Part shown: positions 25,647 through 34,526 of the stretch, in pieces
Numbering within the stretch: position 1 is the first letter of the stretch
Layout of the letters: every line of letters starts with the position of its first letter
From: Hyphomicrobiales bacterium
GTDB lineage: Bacteria > Pseudomonadota > Alphaproteobacteria > Rhizobiales > Beijerinckiaceae
Direction: 5' to 3'
Assembly: GCA_019237205.1 (NCBI GenBank)
Contig: JAFAHO010000217.1
Coordinates: forward strand, 1-36,547
DNA: 36,547 nt
Notes under the pieces: model-generated
The model's input: only the letters and a program-made list of their open reading frames with translations
Databases searched by the model: none
What the model was told of the DNA's origin: nothing
Translations under genes and position numbers: made by a program

Positions 25647-26495
25647 TCAGGCAGCGTCCCAGCCGCTGCGAATGACCTTGTAACCTTCGCGATAAACCTG
25701 TGTCGGCGTCGGGAAGAAGTCGCGCCAGACTCGCGTCGCTGCGGCGAGCGGCGGCAGGGCTCGCCCAAAGGCCTCGATCGTCAGCCAGCCGTCGTAGCCG
25801 GAGCTCTTCAGGGCCCTCAGCGCCGCGGGAAAGTCGATGTGTCCCCGCCCAGGCGTCCCGCGATCATTCTCGGAAATGTGCACGTGCGAGAGATGGCGTC
25901 TTATGGCGTCGATCGCGGCGATCGGGTTCTTTTCTTCGATGTTGGCGTGAAACGTGTCGTACATGCCCGAGACGTTCGGATGCCCGACGGCGTCGAGGTG
26001 CGCCGCCAGGTCCGCCATCGTCGTGAGAAAATAGCATTCGAACCGATTGATCGCTTCGACGGCGATGGTGACGCCGCGCGTGCGCGCGATTTCGCCGGCC
26101 GTCTGGTGAAACTCGACGCCGCGTTTGCGCTCCTCCTCCGTGGGCGCCGCCCCGGAGAAATGGCCGAGCGTCGAGTGGAGCGGCCCGCCGACAACTTTCG
26201 CGCCCATCGCGGCGGCGCATTCGATGATCCATTCGATGTGCTTCAACGCGGCCGCCCGGTGTTCCCGCGCTTCGCCGATCGGGTTCATTTCGACGGCGGG
26301 AATGACGCCGATGCCAGTCGACTCGAGACCGAGACGCTCCAGCCGACGCCCAATCTCCGCGTAATCGGCCGGCTCGCCCTCGAAGACAGGAATCTCGACG
26401 CCGTCGTACCCGGTGCGCTTCAGATCCTCGAGAACCGCCCAATGCTCGGGCTGGACATGCGCGGTCCACAACAGCATGTTGAAGCCGATTTTCAC
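25647..26495 (-). CDS. Ketose 3-epimerase (D-tagatose/D-psicose 3-epimerase-like)
   Basis: The start is GTG 26495, preceded by GGGAGGGA. The 282-residue TIM barrel matches Agrobacterium D-psicose 3-epimerase at every active-site position with a constant offset of three: metal ligands E147, D180, H206, E241 (E150, D183, H209, E244 in the enzyme), and substrate residues E153, H183 and R212. Motifs are GGPLHS, VEAINRFE, MYDTFHANIEE, HVHISENDRGTPGRG and LTIEAFG. It would epimerise a free ketose, or a related substrate, at C3. In this locus it could convert an imported or oxidised sugar to the form used by the Dha kinase or isomerase. Confidence 0.93.
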   Translation of the reverse strand: MKIGFNMLLWTAHVQPEHWAVLEDLKRTGYDGVEIPVFEGEPADYAEIGRRLERLGLESTGIGVIPAVEMNPIGEAREHRAAALKHIEWIIECAAAMGAKVVGGPLHSTLGHFSGAAPTEEERKRGVEFHQTAGEIARTRGVTIAVEAINRFECYFLTTMADLAAHLDAVGHPNVSGMYDTFHANIEEKNPIAAIDAIRRHLSHVHISENDRGTPGRGHIDFPAALRALKSSGYDGWLTIEAFGRALPPLAAATRVWRDFFPTPTQVYREGYKVIRSGWDAA

Positions 26496-27191
26496 CTTGT
26501 TCCCTCCCAAACCGTGTCGCTGAGCTGCGGAAAGCTGGCGCGACCGGAAACGTGTTGTGTTCGGCCTCAACCGTCGGCGCGCCAGAGAGCGCGCGCCGAT
26601 TCAAGAATTGTAGGATGGACGCGCCGGGCCGGGCAAGTCGAATGTCCGAGCGGCAGTCGGCGCGCGGCAACCGCGTATGGCGCGAGCTGATGGAGATAAC
26701 CCCAAATACTCGTTTGCCGAACACGTCGCGCGGCTCCTGTTTCGGAAACCAGGCCGACGTCGACCGATTGGCAGAGCGGCTCAGGCAGGCGGGCGTCCGG
26801 GCTTGAATATGAGAAGGCCATCACTCCCCAACGGACACTCGTCGCGCCCAATTGAAAGTCGCGAATCGACGTCGAGCGACCGCTCCGGGTCGCGCTGCGT
26901 ATGTCGCAATTGGTGGAGAGCGGGCAATAGGCGAACGGCGGGAACAGGCGGGATAGCGGGCGTACAGGGCCGCCCAGGAAGGTTTCGTGTCCGTCTGACG
27001 AGACGTTGCTTTCGCGAGCTCTTCGCATTGGGCGATCACGGTAAGGTCCTGGGGATTGACAATGCCGCGGAGTTCAATCGTAATGGGGAATACAGAACGG
27101 TCTGTCGAGGATATTGGAGATGGCCTCAAACTATACTGCTCGTTTTCGCAAATGTGCGATTGGAATTGCAATTTACCGCTGTAGACCAGCC
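26496..27191. other. Gene-free stretch of about 700 bp
   Basis: Several overlapping frames are open here, but none shows a recognisable domain, a good ribosome-binding site or conserved-looking sequence. A stop-terminated end (NQADVDRLAERLRQAGVRA, plus strand, to 26806) could be a relic of a decayed gene. The right part should hold promoters for the beta-propeller gene. No tRNA or clear terminal repeats were seen. Confidence 0.5.
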
Positions 27192-29081
27192 ATGAGTTTC
27201 TTGATAGCTTTCGCCTTGGCGGCCTCTTGTTTTCTTTCATTTTTCGTCCGGGCCGCGGACGCCCAATATGTCCCTTGGACCACGCGGTCTGCGGACAACG
27301 CGCGTAGCGGCTGGAATGCGCGCGAGACCGAATTGACGCCGGAGCGCATCGAGAAAAACGGGCTCGCCAGGCTCGGCGTCTATCAAGTTCCCGGTGACGC
27401 GAGAGGATTGGAAGCCCAGCCCTTGATCCTTCCTCGCGTGCGAACGGCCACAGGACCGCGCGACGTCATGGTGCTCGCCTCGATGTCCGACGTGTTGCGC
27501 GCGGTCGATCCGCGTGACGGCAGTTTGCTCTGGGAGACCAAGCTCGGCTTGCCCGTCCAGGGATCCGGCGACATCGATATGTGGAAGATTAACGACCACT
27601 GGGGTTGCCTTTCGACCGGCGTCATCGACCCGGACACGCAGCGGCTCTACCAATCCTGCTGGGTTTCGCCCAACGGTTCCGTCGATCCAAAAATCGCGCG
27701 CTGGTACATGTTCGTTGTCAACCTCGCGGATGGAAGTTTGGCGGTCCCTCCGGTCCAGATCGAGGGCGTGAGCAAGGGCTTGGACTTCGATGCGATGCCC
27801 CGCAAGCAGCGCTCGTCCCTCGTCGAGACGAATGTCGCGGGCGCGAAAACCGTATTCGGCTGCTCGGGGACCATATTCGAGGTCGAAAAAGGCGCCGCGG
27901 GTTTCTGCTTCGCCTTCGACGTCGCTTCGAATCGCTTCACGGCGTTGCTTGCGCTCAGCAAGGGAACCGGCGCGGGCGTATGGATGGGCGGCCAGGGCGT
28001 CGCTGCGGACGAGGCCGGCGATCTCTATCTCGTCACGGGCAATGGCGGGTTCGACGGCGTCGATGAATTCGGCGAGTCCTTCGTGAAGCTGAAATACCTG
28101 CCGCCGACCGCCGGACGCCAAGCCTCCCTGTCCGTCGTCGGTAACTGGACGCCGTGGACGGATGCGGCCCGGATCCCCTCGGCAAGCGGGCGCCGCGCCG
28201 GCATGGCCGCGAATATGGGCGCAACAGAGAACCACCCGTCCGGCGCGATGATAACCATGGCGGCTGCTCCGGGCACGCCTCTGAAAACAGCGTTCGACAG
28301 CCGCGGTCGGCCGCTCTTGCTCGTCTTCCCGCAGGACCCCGGCCGTTGGTCGGATGAGGACTGGGGCTCGGCGGGCCCAGCCTGCCTGTTTACGATCGAT
28401 ATCTGCGTCGCCGCAGGCAAGGACGGCATCGGCTATCCGGTCAGGGCGAGCGATCCCGGTTCGACGACTCCCGCCGACCTCGCCGATCCGAAAGTCAACT
28501 GCGGCAAACTTGCGGCCAAGCCGGTCTGGCTGACGATCGACCTCGGTTCGATCGACCCCTGCCCCGCCGATCCCAAGGACCTCAATTTCCTGCCTCAGGG
28601 CGACACCGCGCACTTGCACATGACGCCTGTGCAGTATTTTGACCCGCTCCTCAGACTTTGGACGATATTCGCTTGGGGCGAAAACGGGATCCTGCGAAAA
28701 TGGTCGGTGTCGCCGTCGGACGGGCTCAAGCTCGTGGGGGAGGGCGAAGAGCCGGCGAGCGAGGACGTGAACGGCAGGTCCCCCGGCGGCATGCCCGGCG
28801 GTTTCTGCTCCGGATCGAGCAACGGCGCCGACCCGGATACCGCGATTATCGCTTGCACGGTTCCATACGGCGACGGCAATCAAAAAGTGGTGGAAGGTAG
28901 GCTGCTTGTCTACGACGCGGCTCACGTCACCGACGGTCGGCTCCGGGTCATCTGGGACTCGCGCAGCGCCGGCCTGCCGTTCGTGTTCAACAAATTCAAT
29001 CCGCCCGTGATTGACGGCGGACGCATATACGTTCCCGACTACTCGGGCGGCCTCGGCGTGTACGGGCTCGCGCGGCAATAG
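27192..29081 (+). CDS. Secreted PQQ-type beta-propeller-like protein
   Basis: The 629-residue product begins with a signal peptide (MSFLIAFALAASCFLSFFVR then ADA-QY), so it is exported. An in-frame ATG at 27114 would put 26 basic residues before the signal core and seems less likely. Mature sequence includes WTTRSADNARSGWNARETEL at the start and DVLRAVDPRDGSLLWETKLG, the classic PQQ/BamB blade pattern, followed by weaker blades. Eight or more cysteines are spread through the chain (for example WGCLSTG, YQSCW, FGCSGT, CLFTIDIC), suggesting disulfides. It lacks a haem site and clear PQQ ligands, so dehydrogenase activity is not supported. The GH13 gene follows by 60 bp. Confidence 0.75.
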   Translation: MSFLIAFALAASCFLSFFVRAADAQYVPWTTRSADNARSGWNARETELTPERIEKNGLARLGVYQVPGDARGLEAQPLILPRVRTATGPRDVMVLASMSDVLRAVDPRDGSLLWETKLGLPVQGSGDIDMWKINDHWGCLSTGVIDPDTQRLYQSCWVSPNGSVDPKIARWYMFVVNLADGSLAVPPVQIEGVSKGLDFDAMPRKQRSSLVETNVAGAKTVFGCSGTIFEVEKGAAGFCFAFDVASNRFTALLALSKGTGAGVWMGGQGVAADEAGDLYLVTGNGGFDGVDEFGESFVKLKYLPPTAGRQASLSVVGNWTPWTDAARIPSASGRRAGMAANMGATENHPSGAMITMAAAPGTPLKTAFDSRGRPLLLVFPQDPGRWSDEDWGSAGPACLFTIDICVAAGKDGIGYPVRASDPGSTTPADLADPKVNCGKLAAKPVWLTIDLGSIDPCPADPKDLNFLPQGDTAHLHMTPVQYFDPLLRLWTIFAWGENGILRKWSVSPSDGLKLVGEGEEPASEDVNGRSPGGMPGGFCSGSSNGADPDTAIIACTVPYGDGNQKVVEGRLLVYDAAHVTDGRLRVIWDSRSAGLPFVFNKFNPPVIDGGRIYVPDYSGGLGVYGLARQ

Positions 29082-29141
29082 AAGGCCGATCAACTCTCAA
29101 GGCTGCAGTTCGGTCCTCTGTCAAGAAGGGGCTCTCAGGCC

Positions 29142-31103
29142 ATGCTTTCGCAGGACGGAATCTCCGCAAACACGCCGCTCGGAGCGGCGCTGGTCCTTGG
29201 CGGCGCGACATTCAAGGTCTGGGCGCCGCTCGCCGAGGCGGTCTATCTGAACGGCGCGTTCGGCGGCGCCACGTTCGAGAGTCAGACCGACGATCGCCTC
29301 ATGGCGAAGGACGCGTTCGGCTTCTGGACCGGGTTTCAGGCCGGCGCGCGTGAAGGCGACCGCTATCGCTACTGGGTCGAAGGCGCCGGATCGGCGGGCT
29401 ACAAACGTGAGCCGACCGCGCGCGAGCTCGATCCTGCCACCTTTCCGAACGCCTATGCGATCCTGCGCGGCGACTCGACCTACCCTTGGCACGACGCCGG
29501 CCTCGTTACGCCGGACTACTCGGCAATGATTGTGTATCAGGCGCATATCGGCACGTTCGCGACGCGCACTCAGGGCCAATCGTCGAACCTGCTCGAAGTG
29601 GCCTGCCGTGCCCCGTATTTGGCGAGCCTCGGCGTCAATGTGCTGCAGCCCCTGCCGGTGGACGAACAGGAGGCCAAACCGTCGATGGGGTATGGAGGGG
29701 TCGACCTCTTTTCGCCGGATTTTCCTTATGTCGCCTCGGCGGCGGACGTTGATCGCTTGACGCCAAGTATCAACGCAATTCTCGCAGCGAAGGGCTTCGG
29801 CCCACTGCCGCCGGGCGCGCTGATTTCCGCGCACAACCAAGTCAAAGCGTTGGTCGATTTGTGCCACATCCATGGCATCGCGGTCGTGTTCGACGTCGTG
29901 TACAACCATGCCGGCGGATTTGCGATCGGCAATATCGGCGACGACTACTGCCTCTACTACTTCGACCGCGGGCGGAACGTCGGAAACAACAACGACAGCC
30001 TCTACTTCACCGACCAGGACCGGGGCACCGGCGGACTCGCCTTCGCGATGTGGAAGACGCCGGTGAGGCAGTTTCTCCAGGCGAACGCGCAATGGTACGC
30101 GGAGGAGCTGCATGCCGACGGCCTGCGTTACGACGAGATCTCCATACTTCTGTCCACGAACCAGGCGAACGGGTGGCAATTTTGCCGCGAACTGACAAGC
30201 GAGTTGCGATCGCGATGGCCACGCCTCCTGCAAAACGCGGAGTTCTGGCCCGGCGAGTTTGCCGACGTGCCGAACAGCGCGCTGCCGATCGTCGCGCCAG
30301 TCACATCGGGCGGCGCGGGATTCGACGTCGTGCAGCACGACTATCTCCGCAACGAGATTCGCGGCGCGATCCAGGCCGCGTCGGGGGGCGGGGGCGGGCC
30401 GCTGCCGATGAGCGGCGTCGCGGCGGCGCTCTATCCGCCAGGCTACGATCATGCTTGGCGAACCGTGACCTGCGTGGAAAATCACGATCTGGTTTACGTC
30501 GGGCGTCAGCTGCGCATCGCCGCGCTTGCGGATCCCTCCAACCATCGATCCTGGTACGCGCGCAGCCGCGCCCGCGTCGCCGCCGGATTGCTGCTGACTG
30601 CTCCCGGCATACCGCAGATATTCATGGGCCAGGAATTCCTGGAAGACAAACAGTGGGACAGTTCTCCGAATACCCAGAACCTCATCTGGTGGGCGGGTTT
30701 TGAAGGCGCCGACAAGGCAATGTCCGACCATTGGCGCTGCACGGCGGACCTGATCGCCCTGCGTCGCCGGGTCCAGGCGCTGCGCGAAGATCGCGTGAAC
30801 CCCTACTATGTCAGTAATAACGATCGGGTTCTGGCCTTTCAACGCTGGATCGATGGGGTGGGAGGGGATGTCGTCGTGGTCGTGTCGCTGGCCGAGTTCA
30901 CGCGCTCCAACTATCGTCTCGGCATGCCCGGCCCAGGCGTTTGGCGAGAAATCTTCAACAGCGACGCCTACGATCACTTTCCCAATCCCTGGATCGCCGG
31001 AAACGGAGGATCAGTCGTGGCCGACGGTCCTTCGATGCACGGGTTGCCGTCGTCGGCAGCGATCGTAATTCCCGCAAACGGCGTGCTCGTCTTCGCCAAG
31101 TGA
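29142..31103 (+). CDS. GH13 alpha-glucan enzyme with N-terminal CBM48-like domain
   Basis: The 653-residue enzyme has an N-terminal Ig-like CBM48/E-set domain (about 15-90, FKVWAPLAEAVYLNGAF), then a GH13 barrel. The motifs are region I DVVYNH (251-256), nucleophile D331 in GLRYDE, acid E367 in NAEFWPGEF, and ENHD with D449. This is the layout of branching, debranching and trehalohydrolase enzymes. The YQAHIGTF motif (132-139) matches the YE-x-H-x-G-F motif of branching enzyme and trehalohydrolase. It is nearest 1,4-alpha-glucan branching-enzyme-like proteins, but the reaction cannot be decided. No signal peptide is present, so it works in the cytoplasm. It may be co-transcribed with the propeller gene. 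Confidence 0.88.
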   Translation: MLSQDGISANTPLGAALVLGGATFKVWAPLAEAVYLNGAFGGATFESQTDDRLMAKDAFGFWTGFQAGAREGDRYRYWVEGAGSAGYKREPTARELDPATFPNAYAILRGDSTYPWHDAGLVTPDYSAMIVYQAHIGTFATRTQGQSSNLLEVACRAPYLASLGVNVLQPLPVDEQEAKPSMGYGGVDLFSPDFPYVASAADVDRLTPSINAILAAKGFGPLPPGALISAHNQVKALVDLCHIHGIAVVFDVVYNHAGGFAIGNIGDDYCLYYFDRGRNVGNNNDSLYFTDQDRGTGGLAFAMWKTPVRQFLQANAQWYAEELHADGLRYDEISILLSTNQANGWQFCRELTSELRSRWPRLLQNAEFWPGEFADVPNSALPIVAPVTSGGAGFDVVQHDYLRNEIRGAIQAASGGGGGPLPMSGVAAALYPPGYDHAWRTVTCVENHDLVYVGRQLRIAALADPSNHRSWYARSRARVAAGLLLTAPGIPQIFMGQEFLEDKQWDSSPNTQNLIWWAGFEGADKAMSDHWRCTADLIALRRRVQALREDRVNPYYVSNNDRVLAFQRWIDGVGGDVVVVVSLAEFTRSNYRLGMPGPGVWREIFNSDAYDHFPNPWIAGNGGSVVADGPSMHGLPSSAAIVIPANGVLVFAK

Positions 31104-31181
31104 AGGGTCGTTGGAACAGAGCGGCATGGGCTCATCCAAGGACCGGCGCGGCGTCTGGCGCGAGGCGCTTGCGTTCGGCTA

Positions 31182-32285
31182 CTAGCCGCTCAGGCCGCGA
31201 AAGGCCTTCAGGGCGAAGTCGGCGGCGCGGGCGAAGACGCTCTGCTTCCACTCGTCCGTGTCGACATAGAGAGCGTCGCGCACCTTCGCCTTGATCTCGC
31301 GGGCGAGCGTCGAGTCCATGCTGAGCCCCGACTTGAGGCCGCGAGCATAAAGCCAGTTGTCGCCCCTCAGCGCATCGAGGACTCCAGTGAGTTCGATGGT
31401 TCCGTATTCGAGGCCGATGGCGGTGACTTCTGCGCCGGGCAGGCTCTCTTCGACGCTGCCGATGAGCGGACCGGTGACGGGAGGCGACTTCGACGTGCCG
31501 TCCGCGGTCGACGTGACTTCGCCGCCCCACCAGGCGCGGGCGCGCTCGAAGGCGGGCGCACCCGGCGCGACGATCGAGAGCGGCTCACCGTACCCTGCGG
31601 GCCCGAGGCCCGAATGAATATCGATGACGCCGACGCGCCTCGCGCCCGCGCCATGCTTTCTGACGATCGCGCGAAACGTCTCGTTCGACCATGTCGGCTT
31701 CCGCCCGCCGAAGAAGAGGCCACCGGGATAGGCGTACTGGCCGCCGGCGACCGCGGCCTGGTAGGCCTTCATGCCGCCGTTGGCGTCACGCCAGGCCTTG
31801 AGCGCCGCATCCGCGCTGGCGCGGCCGGGGCCGTCCCAGTCGGACGGCAGCAGAAAATCGTGGATTTCGGCGTAGCGCGAGTTCTCAGGCAGGGCTTCCG
31901 AGAAATCCCGGAAATTGCGGTTGAGATCGACATTGTCCTCGGTCACCCGGCGGATATGGGAGAACCCGTAAGGATTGATGGCGTGCGCCAACAGCAACGC
32001 GACCGATTTCGGGCGGGCGTCGAGGACGCCCTCCCCGATGAAGCCGGTCTGGCAGCCCGAGCCGCAAAACCCCTCGTTGCCGTGCGTGCCTGAGATGACG
32101 ATGAGCAGGGCCTCCGCATCCATAGCGCCGAACCGGGCGACATCCGCGGCGAGCTCCTCGCCCTCCGCGCCGCTGGCGTTCGGGTTGACGTGGGATTCAA
32201 TCGCAGCGCCGGCGGCGCGCGCGGCCTCGAGGAACGTCTTCCGCGCCTGCTCATAAGTCGTCGAAAAATACTGCGGAATTCCCAT
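31182..32285 (-). CDS. DUF2817 protein, M14-type zinc carboxypeptidase fold
   Basis: The start at 32285 has GGAGGCG upstream; the longer open frame adds 63 residues without conserved sequence. The 367-residue product has the carboxypeptidase zinc site: H68-x2-E71 in GTHGNEGF and H224 in DIHSGLG. Substrate-binding N/R are in NVDLNRNF, and the catalytic glutamate is E293 in GLEYGTIE. DUF2817 members are M14-like amidohydrolases of unknown substrate. There is no signal peptide, so it is cytoplasmic. Convergent with the GH13 gene (78-bp gap), and its upstream region holds a short tandem repeat. Confidence 0.9.
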   Translation of the reverse strand: MGIPQYFSTTYEQARKTFLEAARAAGAAIESHVNPNASGAEGEELAADVARFGAMDAEALLIVISGTHGNEGFCGSGCQTGFIGEGVLDARPKSVALLLAHAINPYGFSHIRRVTEDNVDLNRNFRDFSEALPENSRYAEIHDFLLPSDWDGPGRASADAALKAWRDANGGMKAYQAAVAGGQYAYPGGLFFGGRKPTWSNETFRAIVRKHGAGARRVGVIDIHSGLGPAGYGEPLSIVAPGAPAFERARAWWGGEVTSTADGTSKSPPVTGPLIGSVEESLPGAEVTAIGLEYGTIELTGVLDALRGDNWLYARGLKSGLSMDSTLAREIKAKVRDALYVDTDEWKQSVFARAADFALKAFRGLSG

Positions 32286-32657
32286 GGACGCGCCTCCGCC
32301 GGCCCGCTCGACGGTGCCGACCTTACACGCCGGCGCGATCTTTGGAAGGTTTGGCCGCACCGCCGCCCGGAGGCGCATCCCGACTGCCTCAGTCCGAACA
32401 CTTTGACCGAAGCCACCCCAGCCCGCCAAAAGCCAAGCCACCCGGCCCGCCAAAATGACGGTTTGGTTCGTCAACTACAGTTTTGCAGAGTAAATTGTGG
32501 TCCGCATCGCTTCCAGTCCGTCAGCCAGAGTCTCGCGAAGGTATCAAGTATCAGACTATGGCGCCTAACCCGCTGACTTAGAACGATTCGGTAGCGGAAT
32601 TGGCTGCCCCTCAGGAACGCCTCCCCTGCCCCGTCAGGCCATAAGTACAGATTCGCC
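32286..32657. other. Intergenic region, about 370 bp, no gene seen
   Basis: The stretch lies between the DUF2817 start and the DUF1624 end, both on the minus strand. It must hold the DUF2817 promoter. Apart from the direct repeat at 32410-32455, no ORF with family features, RNA or strong hairpin was seen. It is AT-richer around 32460-32600. Confidence 0.5.
32410..32455. repeat. Imperfect tandem direct repeat upstream of the DUF2817 gene
   Basis: AAGCCACCCCAGCCCGCCAAAA (22 bp, 32410-32431) recurs at 32435-32455 as AAGCCACCCGGCCCGCCAAAA, with one base lost and one changed. It may be slippage or a tandem regulator site. Confidence 0.6.
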
Positions 32658-33644
32658 TCAGCGGGTCATGCAGGCTTCTGCCATCCCCTTGAGCTCGCCC
32701 TTGCGCGCTGCGTCGAGCGCGTCCCCGCCGAGCCGCTCCGCCTCGCCCGAGCGCTCGATGACGTCGGCGACGCACTGGCATGAGCTTTCGCATTCCTCCG
32801 CCGCCCGCCCGCCGGCGACGCAGGCGCGCTCGCAGGCCGCGAGAAACGCGCCGTAATCCGGCTTCGGCGGCGGGGCGGCCGGGATGACGCCAAGTTGCGC
32901 CACGACTGCAACGAGCCCCATCAGGATCGGCTGGTGGACGAGATAGATCGGAAGGCTGTGGCGCCCGGCGAAGCAGACCGCCCGCGCCGGCGACGATGTC
33001 GCCCGCCAGCGTGAGGGCGACATCAGCGGCGCCGACACGCCCGGCAGGCGGGCGAGGCCGAGGCCGAGCAAAACGACGCCGCCCCAGGGCATGAGCGGGC
33101 GCCAGTCGAGCGTATTCGGCAGGGCCACGCCGAGGCCGAGCCACATGAGCGCCGGCGGATCGAAGAGCGTCGATTGGACGAAAAAGGGGATCGCGATCGC
33201 GATCGCGCCGGCGAGGAGGCTCGCGAAGGCCCGGGCCTCGATGAAGGGGAGGGCGAGAAGGCTCGCGACCGCGATGCAGTGGAGAATGCCGAACCAGATG
33301 CCCTCGCCGGGGGCGAAGACGAGGCTCGCTCCGGTCACCAGCGCCGCAGCGCCGCCGACGACGGCGAGCCGCCGCCAGAAGGCGGGCAGGTTCACCCGGT
33401 CGCGATGGGCGAGCGCCAGCGAAACGCCGACCAGCGCCAGAAAGGCGCAGGCGACGGCGTGCGAGAAAAGCCGCATCGGCGGCGAGAAGGGCAGGGTCGG
33501 CGAGACCATCCGATAGTCGGCGAGGTCCCAGCTCAGGTGATAGAGCGCCATCCCGATCAGCGCGACGCCGCGGGCGCAGTCGACCGCGTCGACGCGGCCG
33601 CCCGGCTTTGCGGGCCGGTCGGCCGGCGCTGTCCCCCCGCTCAC
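32658..33644 (-). CDS. DUF1624 (heparan-alpha-glucosaminide N-acetyltransferase-like) membrane protein
   Basis: The start is a GTG at 33644 overlapping the dapF stop (GTGA), showing coupling. The 328-residue product opens with RVDAVDCARGVALIGMALYH, the DUF1624 entry motif, with YHLSWDLADY next, and has about eight or nine membrane segments and a late FAGRHSLPIYLVHQPI motif shared by acyltransferase-3-like families. A cysteine-rich cytoplasmic or periplasmic tail (about 263-328, with CERAC and CESSCQC) follows the last membrane segment. Transfer of acyl groups across the inner membrane is the family expectation, but the substrate is unknown. Confidence 0.88.
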   Translation of the reverse strand: MSGGTAPADRPAKPGGRVDAVDCARGVALIGMALYHLSWDLADYRMVSPTLPFSPPMRLFSHAVACAFLALVGVSLALAHRDRVNLPAFWRRLAVVGGAAALVTGASLVFAPGEGIWFGILHCIAVASLLALPFIEARAFASLLAGAIAIAIPFFVQSTLFDPPALMWLGLGVALPNTLDWRPLMPWGGVVLLGLGLARLPGVSAPLMSPSRWRATSSPARAVCFAGRHSLPIYLVHQPILMGLVAVVAQLGVIPAAPPPKPDYGAFLAACERACVAGGRAAEECESSCQCVADVIERSGEAERLGGDALDAARKGELKGMAEACMTR

Positions 33645-34522
33645 AACGCGGCTTCGAACAGCGCGTCGTCGAGGACGCGCTCGCCCTCGAATCGGACCGG
33701 GCCCGTCATCAGCACGTGATCGTCCGCGGCGCGCCATTCGATGACGAGCTCGCCGCCGGGCAGATGCACGGCGCCCCTTCGCTCCATGAGGTCGAGACGG
33801 AAGGCCGCGACCAGCGTCGCGCAGGCGGCCGAGCCGCATGCGAGCGTGAGACCAACGCCGCGCTCCCAGACTCGTGCGGTGACCCGATCGGGCGCGTCGA
33901 TCTCGGCGAAGGTGACATTGGCCTTTTGCGGAAACATCGGGTGGACTTCGATGCGCGCGCCCCAGGCCGCCGCATCGACGCGCGCGAGGTCGGCCACGAA
34001 GAAGACCGCATGCGGATTGCCCATGTTGACGACCGACGCGGGACCGAGCGCAGAGAGCGCATCGCCGTCGGGCCAGCCGAGATTGACCCGCCTTGTGTCG
34101 TTTGCCGGCCGGGCGAGCGGAATGGCCTCCCATTCAAGCCGTGGCGCGCCCATGTCGACCCGATAGAGCCATGGGCCGAGACGTTCGCAGAGGATGCGGC
34201 CGGCCGGTGTCTCCAGGTTGACCGTCTCGACGCCGAGCTCGCGGCACAGGCGATCGGCGACGCAGCGCGCGCCGTTGCCGCAGGCCTCGGCCATCGAGCC
34301 GTCATTGTTGTAGATCCGCACGTAAGCCGCCGCGCCCTCCGCCTTCGGGTCGCTCAGGACCATCATCTGGTCGTAGTCGAGCCCTGGCGCCTGATGGATG
34401 GCGCGCGCGTCCTCAGGGCCTGGCAAGAGCGGAAGACCCCGCAGATCGGCCACGAGAATCTTGTTCCCCGCCCCGTTCATGCGCGCGATGGCGCGCCCAG
34501 CCAGGAAATGGCGCAAACTCAA
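33641..34522 (-). CDS. dapF: Diaminopimelate epimerase
   Basis: DapF converts LL- to meso-diaminopimelate for lysine and peptidoglycan. The two catalytic cysteines are visible in the matching motifs MAEACGNGARCVAD and LACGSAACATLV, and the N-terminal MNGAGNKILVADLRG and VNMGNPHAVFF are present. A TTG at 34522 is chosen as start because GGAAAGGAG lies nine bases upstream, inside the end of the DUF721 gene; an upstream TTG at 34555 lacks such a site. The 293-residue length is slightly long for the family. It starts four bases after the DUF721 stop and is coupled to DUF1624 by GTGA overlap. Confidence 0.93.
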   Translation of the reverse strand: MSLRHFLAGRAIARMNGAGNKILVADLRGLPLLPGPEDARAIHQAPGLDYDQMMVLSDPKAEGAAAYVRIYNNDGSMAEACGNGARCVADRLCRELGVETVNLETPAGRILCERLGPWLYRVDMGAPRLEWEAIPLARPANDTRRVNLGWPDGDALSALGPASVVNMGNPHAVFFVADLARVDAAAWGARIEVHPMFPQKANVTFAEIDAPDRVTARVWERGVGLTLACGSAACATLVAAFRLDLMERRGAVHLPGGELVIEWRAADDHVLMTGPVRFEGERVLDDALFEAAL

Positions 34523-34526
34523 TCCG

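Noticed and set aside
26552..27240. Several short open frames before the propeller gene
   Set aside because: No recognisable domain, no good ribosome-binding site; at most a decayed gene end.
27237..29093. 618-codon open frame antisense to the propeller gene
   Set aside because: No start signal or domain. The plus-strand protein has a signal peptide and PQQ-type blade.
29121..30977. 618-codon open frame antisense to the GH13 gene
   Set aside because: The plus strand carries all GH13 catalytic motifs; the antisense frame has none.
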